The notes: generated by a model not told the origin, from the letters alone. A DNA stretch of 64,000 bases from Hungateiclostridiaceae bacterium UBA1305 (GCA_002307275.1 DBTX01000008.1:32784-96783); one strand, 5' to 3'. Counted from the first letter of the stretch, positions 41,068-50,890 are shown. Numbers and translations are program-made.

Positions 41068-41631
41068 TTATTTAGGCTGATTAAATGTATATTCTGCATT
41101 AAAATCTATGGTATCTTTATCTGCGCCTGCACTGATTTGGATCTCCTGATTCATACGATTGCCCCGATTGTCTTCCTGAGGAAAGAGTATAGTATTTTTG
41201 CTATCCGAGCAATTTATGACATTGCCATCAGCATTCTCCAGTATACTGTCCACAAGTTCTGCGGGAACCCCACCCTTGTTCACTATTTTAAACTTGAGAA
41301 CTCCATAATGGTCGGAATATTCCGGTCTGATTATCGTCATTTCTTCAGATTCCTCTGTGACCTCTTTTACGGCTTCCTCAATCGTCCCCTCCACTAATAA
41401 GGTTTTGGAATCCTGAAATGTAACTGAGAGGTTCCCACTTCCATTTACCACCTCATATTCAGTATTAGGGTCGAACTGCACATCCAGATCGCCTGTGCTT
41501 ACCAATGCCGTAATGTTCATTCCGCTGTTCCAGTAAGCATAGCTGATCCCAGCCGTACTCAAGGCAATTATGACACAGGCAATTAATATGTTTTTTCCAA
41601 TGAATCCATCTCTTCTTATTTTTCTTACCAC
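41068..41631 (-). CDS. TasA-like exported protein with SipW-type signal peptide (3)
   Basis: About 187 residues from GTG 41631 (GGGGTGG 7 nt upstream; TTG 41652 is the alternative). The signal reads NILIACVIIALSTAGISYAY and then WNSGMNITALV, the SipW-type boundary. The mature part is beta-rich (STGDLDVQFDP, LKFKIVNKGGVPAELVDSIL, ISAGADKDTIDFNAEYTF) and contains MTIIRPEYSD, a string related to TVIRPEYE in the repeat protein next door, which suggests a common domain or interaction surface. Gap to the repeat-protein start is 13 nt, so the two are translated together. Confidence 0.75.
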   Translation of the reverse strand: MVRKIRRDGFIGKNILIACVIIALSTAGISYAYWNSGMNITALVSTGDLDVQFDPNTEYEVVNGSGNLSVTFQDSKTLLVEGTIEEAVKEVTEESEEMTIIRPEYSDHYGVLKFKIVNKGGVPAELVDSILENADGNVINCSDSKNTILFPQEDNRGNRMNQEIQISAGADKDTIDFNAEYTFNQPK

Positions 41632-41669
41632 TAAAGCACCACCCCGTATCAAATTACTTACTCACTTAT

Positions 41670-42284
41670 TCAGTTTCGTATTGTTAACAAATTATTGGCA
41701 TAAAGCGCTGCTTCTGTTCTATGGTTTAATCCCAGCTTTGATAGAATACAGCTTATATGCTTTTTCACAGTATGTTCCGATATAAAAAGCTCGCTGGCTA
41801 TCTGATTATTGCATAAACCCTTTCCAAGTTCATATAATACTTCCTGCTCCCTGACTGTAAGCATGTCCATATTTTGCACCGTCTCATCCGTCCTGAAGTG
41901 CAACACTTCCGGATCAATAAACTTCTTCCCTCGCGCTACAACATGAAAGGCATACACTATATCTTCAATAAAGGACTCCTTAAGGATGTAGCCTTCAACG
42001 CCACTATTCTGAGCATGGAGAAAATCTTCCTTTTTCGAGGAGGAGGTCAGTACAATAAATCTTGTCGATAATTTTTGGGCTTTTACGGAACTGACAATTT
42101 CCAGGCCGTTCTCATTACCAAGTCTCAAATCTATTATGGCAATATCAGGATTTTGTCTGGATATCAGACGCACAGCTTCCTCAACATTTGAAGCTTCCAT
42201 AACAATAATACCGTCTTCCATGGCTAATGCAGATAAAAGCCCTTTTCTAACCAGAGGATGATCATCTACAATCAATACCTTCAT
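41670..42284 (-). CDS. NarL/FixJ-type response regulator
   Basis: A 204-residue regulator: a receiver domain (VDDHPLVRKGLLSAL, phospho-acceptor Asp in AIIDLRLGNENG) and a LuxR-type HTH (LTVREQEVLYELGKGLCNNQ, then ELFISEHTVKKHI). It overlaps the stop of its sensor kinase gene by ATGA and is followed by the exported-protein genes, so it probably regulates the SipW/TasA-like cluster (inference). Confidence 0.92.
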   Translation of the reverse strand: MKVLIVDDHPLVRKGLLSALAMEDGIIVMEASNVEEAVRLISRQNPDIAIIDLRLGNENGLEIVSSVKAQKLSTRFIVLTSSSKKEDFLHAQNSGVEGYILKESFIEDIVYAFHVVARGKKFIDPEVLHFRTDETVQNMDMLTVREQEVLYELGKGLCNNQIASELFISEHTVKKHISCILSKLGLNHRTEAALYANNLLTIRN

Positions 42285-43987
42285 ATAATCTGCTCCTTAT
42301 AGTTTTGATTATTTGGAAAACCAATTTCTATTTCTGTGCCTTTCCCAGGCTCGCTGTCAATACGTATACTTCCGTCAAGAGAGTATGTCAGTTGATGAAT
42401 ATTGTTGATACCCAGACCCTTCCGCCCATTTGTCCTGGCATTTTCGACGTTGAAGCCCACTCCATTATCATAAATTTTGAGTATTGTTTCTGTTGGCCAG
42501 ACTTCAAGAGTGACATCGATTTTACTTGCCTTGCCATGATGAATTGCATTTCCGATTCCTTCACATATGATTCTGTACAAGGATTTCTTTTTAAAAACGG
42601 AGAGCTGTGATGGATCCCCATTTACAATAAAGTTGATCTCATTTCCGTTCATGCTCCTTATTTCATTAATCCGGCTCCGCAGATCAGGCAAAAAGTTGTC
42701 AGTTCCCTCCTTTTGCCAGCTGAGTCCATAAATTGTTGTCCTCAGATCCTTCATAATATTCCTGATGGAATTTCGTATTAATTGCAAATCATCATTCATC
42801 TGAACCCTGCCGAGCCCTTCCTGCTGTCTGGCTAAAGTGAATATGCCGCAGGATATGCTGAAAAGCCTTTGCAGTACACTATCATGAATCTCACTTGCAA
42901 TGCGGTTTTGTTCTTCAGCAATCAACAACCTCGCATTCACATTCTCAAGCTCAATCTTTTGAAGAACTATTGAACTAAGTCCCGATAATATTTTAAGTTG
43001 TTCGACAATTGACATGTATTCATCAACGTCTTCCTGCTGCATTATTTCAATTCCCAATATCCCATATATTATGTAACTTGATTTTACAAATACCAGTAAA
43101 AACTCCTTTCCATAAAATTTCATATTAATTGGCATATCGGCATCTATACCCCTACCTGGCAATTCATCCAGCTTCGCTTTCAGTTCTTCCCTTTCAATCT
43201 CACAGCTGCCGTCCGTATCAATAATTAATTGTTTTTGATCATTTGTTATTGAATAAAACAAAACTGTTTTTGCCATTGTGGATTTTTTTGCATAGTGATT
43301 GATTAGTTCCAGAACCTGATTTGTATTATTCTGAATTGAAAGTAAATTAATTGCCTGATATAGTTCCATAATATAAACCATGGATTTTCTAATTCTTTGG
43401 TTGGCAGTATTAAGCTGTCCAACAACTGCAGAAAGTTTCCTGCTCTCCTTTTCAATGTCGCCGGCATATTTTGCAAGCAGCTGCATGGCTGTTGTGACAA
43501 GAATAAAGCTGAGCGTCAAATTTGATTCATTATTTAGTGCTTCAATAAAACTGTACGGTTTTTTAGTCAAGACAATTTGTGAAATCCAGTTTGCAACCAG
43601 AAGGTAAATAAAGAGATTCGCCCAGCAATATCGTTTTTTTAATTCCACTGATGCAATCAGAATTGTGTTCAGGCAATACCATACATACGGACTTTTTATT
43701 CCGCCTGAAGGTATGAGGAGTAATATGTTTCCTAATGTTTCGATTGAAATCAACAGCAAAATATGAGCAGTATCACCTATATTTTTTATATAAAGGTTGC
43801 TTAAGATTACAGAGGATAAGGTTATACATATGATAATAAATAACTTTCTGCCAATTGGATGACTGGTGACCCCGATAAAATAGAATGCAGAAGTACATAT
43901 CAAGGATATATACCTGTAAAGATACATTAGCTTGATGATTTCCGATTGTCTTTTGAACATTTGAAACCTGTCTTTCAAGCTCAACAT
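42281..43987 (-). CDS. Membrane sensor histidine kinase (HisKA_3/NarX-like)
   Basis: About 568 residues: five to six N-terminal membrane segments (about 20-180), a coiled-coil/GAF-like middle, a HisKA_3 phospho-acceptor segment (AEEQNRIASEIHDSVLQRLF) and a C-terminal HATPase domain (CEGIGNAIHHGKASKID, DNGVGFNV, GRKGLGINNI). It would phosphorylate the response regulator encoded next. The start is not certain: ATG 43987 has GGTGA upstream, while the longer reading begins at TTG 43993. Signal unknown; the few periplasmic loops suggest membrane or intracellular sensing. Confidence 0.9.
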   Translation of the reverse strand: MLSLKDRFQMFKRQSEIIKLMYLYRYISLICTSAFYFIGVTSHPIGRKLFIIICITLSSVILSNLYIKNIGDTAHILLLISIETLGNILLLIPSGGIKSPYVWYCLNTILIASVELKKRYCWANLFIYLLVANWISQIVLTKKPYSFIEALNNESNLTLSFILVTTAMQLLAKYAGDIEKESRKLSAVVGQLNTANQRIRKSMVYIMELYQAINLLSIQNNTNQVLELINHYAKKSTMAKTVLFYSITNDQKQLIIDTDGSCEIEREELKAKLDELPGRGIDADMPINMKFYGKEFLLVFVKSSYIIYGILGIEIMQQEDVDEYMSIVEQLKILSGLSSIVLQKIELENVNARLLIAEEQNRIASEIHDSVLQRLFSISCGIFTLARQQEGLGRVQMNDDLQLIRNSIRNIMKDLRTTIYGLSWQKEGTDNFLPDLRSRINEIRSMNGNEINFIVNGDPSQLSVFKKKSLYRIICEGIGNAIHHGKASKIDVTLEVWPTETILKIYDNGVGFNVENARTNGRKGLGINNIHQLTYSLDGSIRIDSEPGKGTEIEIGFPNNQNYKEQII

Positions 43988-44363
43988 TAGCAATCACCCG
44001 TGTATCTGTCGACTTGTCTCTGTGGTATCCTTTTGGAAAGATTATATCTTTTTTCTGTAATTATTGCCTTAATATGTAACTAATAATACATTAAGCAAAA
44101 GAATTATTTTGTAATATTGTGAACAAGTCACTATAAAATTTTAATTTACTTTTCGACAAACTAGCTTCTTATGAAAGATACCTCATTCGCTTTTGATAAG
44201 ATTTATACACTGTCCCATTCTGTAAATTAACAGAAAAACTAAAAAATATTCTTACCATTAAACTACATGGATGTTAGTAATACTACATTTATTATCATTC
44301 ATGTTATAATGGAAGTGTCATAGTCACACGTGGGAACTAGACATATGTTGAGGAAGGTTAAAG
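43988..44363. other. Divergent intergenic region (376 bp)
   Basis: AT-rich stretch between the histidine kinase and pentapeptide-repeat genes. A plus-strand -10 TATAAT lies at 44305-44310, 54 bp before the pentapeptide-repeat start, without a clear -35. No other element was recognised. Confidence 0.35.
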
Positions 44364-44966
44364 ATGTTTACAGATCCATCTTATGAAAACAGTGATTTTT
44401 CCGGCATAAAAGCCGATTTTGACGAACTGCACAAGGTGAAATTCATAAAATGTTCTTTCAGGAGCGCTGATTTTTCTGATGTCACACTGAATAACTGTTA
44501 CTTTGATGCATGTGATTTTACAGGCTCGAAGCTGAATGGCTCAATCATCAAGTCCTCAGCCTTTGTAAACTGCATTTTCAGATATGCCAATTTCTTCAGC
44601 ACTACTCTTGATGACTGTAAAATGACCGGCTCCTCTTTCCCGAGCACTACCTTCAAAGCCTTCTCCATAACAGCGGGGAACTGGTCCTATACAATACTGA
44701 CCGACGTTGATTTCAGCAATATGAAGCTCTACAACATCAATTTTGAATATGCGAATTTATCCAACTGCAACTTTTCCAAATCAATTGTCAGCGGCTGCAA
44801 TTTTTCCAATGCAAAGTTGAACGGCTCAAGCTTCAAATCCGCTGATATCAGAAACAGTTGTATCGAAAATGTTGAGATCATGCAGCTTAATCTGAGGGAT
44901 GCAAAAATAGATATGGAACAAGCTATTATCATAGCAAGGGCTTTAGGAGCAAAATATGTACCGTAA
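44364..44966 (+). CDS. Pentapeptide-repeat protein (Qnr/McbG-like build)
   Basis: A 200-residue protein made of A(D/N)LXX-type pentapeptides (ADFSDVTLNNCYFDACDF, ANLSNCNFSKSIVSGCNFSN) that predict a right-handed quadrilateral beta-helix, interrupted near residues 90-110, and a short C-terminal helix (MEQAIIIARALGAKY) that resembles the dimer-forming end of Qnr/MfpA proteins. Qnr-like proteins mimic DNA and protect gyrase from inhibitors; that function is only suggested here. GAGGAAGG precedes the ATG. Neighbours give no clue. Confidence 0.82.
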   Translation: MFTDPSYENSDFSGIKADFDELHKVKFIKCSFRSADFSDVTLNNCYFDACDFTGSKLNGSIIKSSAFVNCIFRYANFFSTTLDDCKMTGSSFPSTTFKAFSITAGNWSYTILTDVDFSNMKLYNINFEYANLSNCNFSKSIVSGCNFSNAKLNGSSFKSADIRNSCIENVEIMQLNLRDAKIDMEQAIIIARALGAKYVP

Positions 44967-45058
44967 TAAGTTGAAAAATTTCAAGTCAATGAATAGAATA
45001 CAAGTGAAATAATCGTTAATCCTATTTTTTTCATTTTATATAATTTACGAGGTACGAC

Positions 45059-46510
45059 ATGGCCAGAAAATCCTATATCACAAGCATGCCGGACAAAACA
45101 GGGGCATTCCTGCTGGCATCGAAAATTATTGCAAGGCACAACGGCAACATTGTGCGCGTGAGCTACAACAAGGCGGTCGACCTGCACACGCTCTTTATCG
45201 ATGTTGAGGCATCCGACAGAGATCTCGGGGCGATAGCGGACGAATTGGAAAGCATAGGTTATTTAAATAACAAAATATCAGAGACCCGGGTAATTGTTGT
45301 TGAAATCAAGATACCTGACGAGCCCGGGGCTGTCCTTCCCATACTTAAAATTCTCGACAGATACGACGTCAACATTTCCTATATGAATTCAAACTCTAAT
45401 GACACAAGGTTTCAGAACTTTAAGATGGGGCTGCTTATTGAAAATCCCAGGATAATAAAAATGCTGCTCGACGATATCAGCGAGCTCTATCAGATCGATA
45501 TCGCAGACTATGACGATTCTGAGAAAACGCTTGATAATACGATCTTCTACATCCGGCTTGCAAACGAAATGCAAAAGCTCATGGATCTGGATACGGATAA
45601 AACAATGGAGTTCATCGCCGAATCGAACAGGATATTGCAGACACTTGAAGAAATCGGTGAGAACCCGCATAAAGTCTTTGAGTACATCCGCCGTTTTGCA
45701 TACTTTATCAGCAGACACCGCGGAGAGCATTACAGAGCTGAAACAGCAAAATACATCATAAACGATACGGTCACCCTTTATGCAATACACCCCCCCTGCG
45801 GAAGCAACACTTATGTTCTGGATTCTCAGGAGGAACTGCTACTGATCGACACCGGATATGCCGTCTATGCGGATGAACTGATGAGTGCCCTGGACAATCT
45901 GTGCCCCGGCTGGAAAAGCCGCTGCAGGAGGGTTCTGATCACACACGCGGATGTCGACCACTGCGGTCTGCTCTCCAAGCTGGAAAACGTCCGGATCTGC
46001 CTGAACCGTAAAAGCGCCGACAGCCTGGAGCGTCAGATATCAGGAAAACCGGATTTCAGAGAAAACAGCGAATTGAATCTGGGATACAGCAAGCTCAGCA
46101 GGATCATTTCCGGATACGCGCCGCCGGATGCCACCCGTTTTGAACTGTTTGACAAGGATACACCCCAGGAGCATGACACATTGCTCCATATCGGTAGGTT
46201 CTCCTTCTCCGGTGTGGATTTTGAAGTGTTTGAAGGCAGCGGAGGCCATCTGGATGGTGAAATGGTTTTTGCATGCAGAGAATACGGCATCCTTTTCACA
46301 GGCGACAATCTGGTCAATATCAGCGGCTTCTCGGAAGAGATGTCGGAATTCAATTCACTGGCTCCCTATCTGATGCGAAGTGTCAATATCGATTCGCAGA
46401 AGGCAACGGATGTGAGAAAGCAGATCAATGAACTGATCGAAGCTATACAAAAAGGTCTTCAAAAACCGGTAATGGTCTGCGGCGGACATGGACCTGTTTT
46501 TAGCCGTTAA
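45059..46510 (+). CDS. ACT-ACT-metallo-beta-lactamase-fold fusion protein
   Basis: 483 residues. Two N-terminal ACT-type ligand domains (about 1-75, MPDKTGAFLLASKIIARHNG; about 80-155, IPDEPGAVLPILKILDRYDV) are followed by a helical linker and a metallo-beta-lactamase domain (about 235-480) with SNTYVLDSQEELLLIDTG, the THADVDHCG metal motif, GGHLDGEMVF, LFTGDNLV and a final CGGHGPVF. ACT domains usually sense amino acids and control an attached enzyme; here they may gate a hydrolase. This fusion is not one I know a function for. GAGGTA precedes the ATG. Confidence 0.8.
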   Translation: MARKSYITSMPDKTGAFLLASKIIARHNGNIVRVSYNKAVDLHTLFIDVEASDRDLGAIADELESIGYLNNKISETRVIVVEIKIPDEPGAVLPILKILDRYDVNISYMNSNSNDTRFQNFKMGLLIENPRIIKMLLDDISELYQIDIADYDDSEKTLDNTIFYIRLANEMQKLMDLDTDKTMEFIAESNRILQTLEEIGENPHKVFEYIRRFAYFISRHRGEHYRAETAKYIINDTVTLYAIHPPCGSNTYVLDSQEELLLIDTGYAVYADELMSALDNLCPGWKSRCRRVLITHADVDHCGLLSKLENVRICLNRKSADSLERQISGKPDFRENSELNLGYSKLSRIISGYAPPDATRFELFDKDTPQEHDTLLHIGRFSFSGVDFEVFEGSGGHLDGEMVFACREYGILFTGDNLVNISGFSEEMSEFNSLAPYLMRSVNIDSQKATDVRKQINELIEAIQKGLQKPVMVCGGHGPVFSR

Positions 46511-46612
46511 ATAATTTTTCCCATATTTATTTCAGACACACATAAAAAAACGACGTATTATCCCATGTTCACGTAAATAAAATCCCGGGGGCATCGAGCC
46601 CGACCGGATTTA

Positions 46613-46656
46613 GGAGCAAGCCAGCACTATGCTCCGCAAAAAAACGAGCAGGAGCA
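46613..46656 (+). promoter_or_regulatory. Possible RBS-masking switch before the ABC exporter operon
   Basis: TGCTCC (46630-46635) can pair with GGAGCA upstream (46613-46618) or with an identical GGAGCA (46651-46656) that is the ribosome binding site of the permease gene. The two pairings exclude each other, so the leader could switch between open and masked initiation. Short stems make this uncertain. Confidence 0.35.
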
Positions 46657-46660
46657 TTCA

Positions 46661-49162
46661 ATGGGAATAATAGTCAAGTATGTTTTGAGAAATATAATTG
46701 AAAAGAAACTAAGGACGTTTTTAATACTTTTTTCGATCCTTCTGTCTTCCGCCCTCTTCTTTGCATCACAAGCCGTGACCGACAATGTGGTGAAAATGTT
46801 TCTGGCAGACGCCAGGCAATTCTATGGTTCTACGGATATTATGGTCTATCCTGAAAAGGGTTCCCCTTCTCCTTATTTGAAAATAAGCCAGATGGACTCC
46901 TTTGCTCCAAAGACAGAATATGTCATTGGTGCTTTGCAGGGATCCGCTTATTACAATCATGAGAGAAGGGAAACCGTTACAATAAATCTTCGCGGAACCA
47001 CCCTTGAAGATATGAATATCATCAATCCGGTATTCATTGAAGGCACGACAGACGAGGGTTCCTTCAGCGGCAGAAAGATCATCCTCAGCAAAAAGGCTGC
47101 TGAGAAGTATGGATACAAAATAGGCGATTCGATCAAGTTGGAAATACAAGGTGAATTTTATAGATTCACTATCTATGCAGTTGCCAACCCTGAAGGCTTT
47201 TTTGCAGAGAGTGGTCAGACCGTGCATGCCCTGTTGCCAAAATCCACATTATCTTCCATCTATGGCGGCGGAAACAGTAACCTGAACAATATCATTTTTG
47301 TCGGATTGAAGGATGGCATCGATCTGAATCAGAGTACGGAAGAACTGAAGGGCATCTATAAGCGGTACGGTGTAGAAGAACCGGTACCTGAAGAAGATAT
47401 GAAGCGGAATGTACAATCCATGTCGGTCGGCTTTATGATGATGACTCTTGTTGTTGGATTTATGAGTATTTTTATCATTTACACTTCCTTCAAGGTCATC
47501 ACACTCGAACGCCTGCCGATGATCGGAACCTTCCGCAGCATTGGAGCAACAAGGCGCACCACCGATCTGGTGCTTCTGGCGGAGAGCCTGCTTTACGGGG
47601 TGATTGGCGGCATCATCGGCTGTGTTTTAGGCGTGGGCATCCTTTATCTTATTGTGTCGTTTATAACGCCCTCCTATATGAAAGGATATGGTTTAAGCCT
47701 TGTCTATACTCCGGCACAAATGGGTTCCGCATTCCTGGTAGCTGTGTTGATATCTCTTGCAAGCTCAGTCATACCGATTATCAAAACATCAAAAATACCG
47801 GTCAAGGATATCGTATTGAATTCAATGGATAAAAAGGCGAAAAGCAAGTTCAAAAGGTATCTTCTGGGTGCTATTCTCCTGGTTTTATATATTCTTCTTC
47901 CTCCGTTGGTGCCGGAAAAGCTGGCTATCGCTGCTGACAGTATCAGCATGATGTTTTCCCTTATAGGTGTCATACTGCTGCTTCCGCTTATCACATCAGG
48001 TTTTGTTCTGCTTTTTGAAAAAATATATGTACTGCTCTTTGGCAATATCGGTGTCATCGCTGCAAAGAACCTCAGACAGAACAAAAATATTCTCAATAAC
48101 ATTTCATTGCTGTCCATAGCCATTTCAAGCCTTTTAATGATCACAACCATCAGTGACAGCGTACTGCTTGAAGTTGCCAGCTTTTACACAAGAAGCTCCA
48201 ATTTCGACATCTACATGTCCATGCCGGGCGCAGGCAGATCCTTTGAACAATCGCTTACCTCAGTCGACGGTGTGAAGCAGGTGTGCGGAAATATCAGCAC
48301 AAATGGAATAGAGGTAGTCGGTAAAGATTATAAGCTCGTAAGTGCCTATGGCATCAATACGGAAAAATTTCCTGATTTTTTCCTTTTTGATATGGAAGGG
48401 GATAAAAAAGCTCAGTTTGAAGCTCTCAATAAAGAGCGGAGCCTGATCATGTCCAATAATCTCCGTGAAAAGCTGGGTTTTAAAAAAGGAGATATGATAA
48501 CACTTAAAATGAATAAAGGGGATGTGGCTTACAAAATAATCGCTTTCCAGAATACCATGCTGGACAATGGAAGCAATGTAATGATCTCGGATAAATTTTT
48601 CAAGGCGGACACCGGAATTCAGACTTACACGGAACTGTTCATCAGATCCGAAGGTGATCCGGATAAAACGGTGGCAGCCATCAAAAAGAAATATATCCGA
48701 AATCAGCCAACCATCACTACAATGAAACAGATGGAAAAGGAAAACTATGAAATCAACAGCAGCGTTTTCCGCTCCATGGAGGCCTTTGCCTACCTGACAC
48801 TGATCATTGGTATATTCGGCATCATCAACAACTATATCATCAGCTTTATCGAACGCAAACGTTCTCTGGCCATGTACCGTTCAATTGGCATGAGCAAACG
48901 GCAGACCATTAAAATGATGATCGTGGAGTCTGTCACCAGCGGTCTGATCGGAGCAATCATGGGAATCACTGCCGGGTTGATGATGATATACACGGTTCCA
49001 TATGTAATGAAGGCTTTGTTTGCTCCAATGCCAATCCTGCTGAACCCGCTGACATTTGTTCTTTCATTCCTGCTGGGTGTGGTAATAACATTTGTCGCTT
49101 CTATCAGCCCGATTATGAAATCATCAAAGCTGAACCTGGTTACAGCTTTAAAATATGAGTAA
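46661..49162 (+). CDS. ABC transporter permease, FtsX/MacB-like, two FtsX units
   Basis: 833 residues with an N-terminal membrane segment (LILFSILLSSALFFASQAV), an extracellular MacB-type domain, three membrane segments (about 250-370), a connecting segment (about 395-490), then a second extracellular domain and three more segments ending with VTALKYE. The LERLPMIGTFRSIGATRR and ERKRSLAMYRSIGMSKRQ loops are the usual FtsX motifs. It belongs to the exporter-type permeases that work with an ATPase and an HlyD-like adaptor, both encoded next. Substrate unknown (peptide, antibiotic or lipid). Confidence 0.92.
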   Translation: MGIIVKYVLRNIIEKKLRTFLILFSILLSSALFFASQAVTDNVVKMFLADARQFYGSTDIMVYPEKGSPSPYLKISQMDSFAPKTEYVIGALQGSAYYNHERRETVTINLRGTTLEDMNIINPVFIEGTTDEGSFSGRKIILSKKAAEKYGYKIGDSIKLEIQGEFYRFTIYAVANPEGFFAESGQTVHALLPKSTLSSIYGGGNSNLNNIIFVGLKDGIDLNQSTEELKGIYKRYGVEEPVPEEDMKRNVQSMSVGFMMMTLVVGFMSIFIIYTSFKVITLERLPMIGTFRSIGATRRTTDLVLLAESLLYGVIGGIIGCVLGVGILYLIVSFITPSYMKGYGLSLVYTPAQMGSAFLVAVLISLASSVIPIIKTSKIPVKDIVLNSMDKKAKSKFKRYLLGAILLVLYILLPPLVPEKLAIAADSISMMFSLIGVILLLPLITSGFVLLFEKIYVLLFGNIGVIAAKNLRQNKNILNNISLLSIAISSLLMITTISDSVLLEVASFYTRSSNFDIYMSMPGAGRSFEQSLTSVDGVKQVCGNISTNGIEVVGKDYKLVSAYGINTEKFPDFFLFDMEGDKKAQFEALNKERSLIMSNNLREKLGFKKGDMITLKMNKGDVAYKIIAFQNTMLDNGSNVMISDKFFKADTGIQTYTELFIRSEGDPDKTVAAIKKKYIRNQPTITTMKQMEKENYEINSSVFRSMEAFAYLTLIIGIFGIINNYIISFIERKRSLAMYRSIGMSKRQTIKMMIVESVTSGLIGAIMGITAGLMMIYTVPYVMKALFAPMPILLNPLTFVLSFLLGVVITFVASISPIMKSSKLNLVTALKYE

Positions 49163-49211
49163 GAAAAAGTTAAATAAAACAAATCGATAAAAAGAAAGGG
49201 AGATCATATAA

Positions 49212-49892
49212 ATGCCTGCAATTATTGAATCCGTAGCCCTTAACAAGACATATACCATGGGCAGGGTTGACGTCGAGGTACTAAAGGACATCAACATAAC
49301 GATAGATGAAGGGGAGTTCGTCTCAATCATGGGACCGTCCGGTTCAGGCAAAAGCACGCTTTTGTATCTGATCGGCGGGCTTGACAAACCCACCTCCGGC
49401 CGAATCAGGATCAAAGGCCGTGAGATGGCCGATATGAAGGATGAGGAGGAAAGCAAGCTTCGCAGACAGGAAATCGGATTTATTTTTCAGTTTTACAACC
49501 TGATACCCAATCTGAATGTGGAAGAAAATATCATGCTGCCGATTCTTCTGGATGGAAAAAAGCTGAAAGATTACAAAAAAGAGCTCGATAATATCCTGGA
49601 AATCGTCGGGCTCACCGACAGGCGGCACCATACGCCGAGGGAATTGTCAGGGGGCCAGCAGCAAAGGGTTGCCATAGCGAGAGCTTTGATCAATGAGCCC
49701 GATATCATTCTGGCTGATGAGCCCATTGGAAATCTGGACTCAAAAACAGGTATGGAGGTCATGGAGCTTCTTGCCAGAATCAATAAGGAAAAGGGCAAAA
49801 CAATTATTCAGGTGACCCATTCAAAGGAAGCGGCTGAATACGGCCAAAGAATCATCAATGTAAAAGACGGAAAGGTGAGTGAAATAATATGA
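49212..49892 (+). CDS. ABC transporter ATP-binding protein (MacB/LolD type)
   Basis: A 226-residue ATPase: Walker A GPSGSGKSTLLYLIGGLDKP, Q-loop FIFQFYNLIP, signature LSGGQQQRVAIARAL, Walker B ILADEPIGNLDS and the H-loop VTHSKEAA. The GLDKPTSG and EEESKLRRQEIGF strings place it in the MacB/LolD group of mechanotransmission transporters. It lies 49 bp after the permease gene and overlaps the adaptor gene by 4 nt. Confidence 0.95.
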   Translation: MPAIIESVALNKTYTMGRVDVEVLKDINITIDEGEFVSIMGPSGSGKSTLLYLIGGLDKPTSGRIRIKGREMADMKDEEESKLRRQEIGFIFQFYNLIPNLNVEENIMLPILLDGKKLKDYKKELDNILEIVGLTDRRHHTPRELSGGQQQRVAIARALINEPDIILADEPIGNLDSKTGMEVMELLARINKEKGKTIIQVTHSKEAAEYGQRIINVKDGKVSEII

Positions 49893-50890
49893 AAAAAATA
49901 TTATTGGTATTATTGGCAATAGGACTGCTTGCAAGCACGGCAGCATGCGGGAACGAGGCCGCAGCGGCACCTGTCGCTACTGCAGATCAGTCGCAGAATC
50001 AAAATGTGGAGGCTTTCGGCGTAGTAAAAGCCACTTCAGTAAAAAACATCACCCTGGATTTCCAAGCACCCATAACAAAGCTGTATATTAAAGAGGGCGA
50101 ACGTGTAAAGTCAGGCCAGCCGCTTGTCGCACTGGATTTGTCGGAAATGGAAAATACGATTGGAAACAAGAACCTCTCCCTTGCCGCGGCAAAAAGCAAT
50201 CTGAACCGCACACTGTCCAATACAGACCTGAAAAAGCTCCAGAATGACCAAAAAAATGCGCAAACCATTTATGACAAGGACGCAAAGGAACTTGAGACAA
50301 AAGAATCACTTTATTCTGCAGGGAGCATTACGCTCAATGACCTCGACAGCTTCAAAAAACAGGTAGATGGAGATAAAAAGAGTTTGCAGGATATCGCCTA
50401 TGCTATCGAAAATCAGAAAACCAGCAAGGGTACTGAAAATGATCAGAAAATCCTGGAATCCTCCCTTCTGGAATCCGATCTGAAGCTGCTGGACAGCAGG
50501 CTTGCCAAACCTTATATTAAGGGATCAGATGTTATTTCGGATATAAATGACGGACTTGTTTATGACCTTGGTTATACACAGGGCGATATTGCAGGACCGC
50601 AGAAAAAGCTCTTCAGTATCATGGATCTTAACACCCTTGTCGTGGAAGCAAATATCCCTGAAGAATTCATCAATGATGTGAAAGTGGGCTCAACTGTGAG
50701 CATTATTCCAACAGCAGACAAAACAAGGAAGTATACCGGCAAAGTATCTTACATCTCGGGAATCGCTTCAAACAACAATGGTGAAACGCAGATACCCGTG
50801 AATATAACGGTAGACAATATGGATGATTTCCTCCTCCCCGGCTTCAATGTGGACATCAGCGTCACTGTGGATGCCAAGCCGGGTAAATAG
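49889..50890 (+). CDS. HlyD-type adaptor lipoprotein of the ABC exporter
   Basis: A 333-residue lipoprotein (lipobox LASTAACG) with a biotinyl-lipoyl-like part (ITKLYIKEGERVKSGQPLVALD), a coiled-coil hairpin (about 85-185) and beta-barrel domains (VVEANIPEEFINDVKVGSTV, PVNITVDNMDDFLLPGFNV). In Gram-positive exporters such adaptors stand on the membrane and connect to the permease. Four-base overlap with the ATPase gene shows translational coupling. Confidence 0.9.
   Translation: MKKILLVLLAIGLLASTAACGNEAAAAPVATADQSQNQNVEAFGVVKATSVKNITLDFQAPITKLYIKEGERVKSGQPLVALDLSEMENTIGNKNLSLAAAKSNLNRTLSNTDLKKLQNDQKNAQTIYDKDAKELETKESLYSAGSITLNDLDSFKKQVDGDKKSLQDIAYAIENQKTSKGTENDQKILESSLLESDLKLLDSRLAKPYIKGSDVISDINDGLVYDLGYTQGDIAGPQKKLFSIMDLNTLVVEANIPEEFINDVKVGSTVSIIPTADKTRKYTGKVSYISGIASNNNGETQIPVNITVDNMDDFLLPGFNVDISVTVDAKPGK

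Noticed and set aside
40510..41397. Plus-strand ORF of 295 codons with LLPSV repeats
   Set aside because: It is the antisense reading of the TEGSN minisatellite; the minus strand has a signal peptide, ribosome binding site and operon context.
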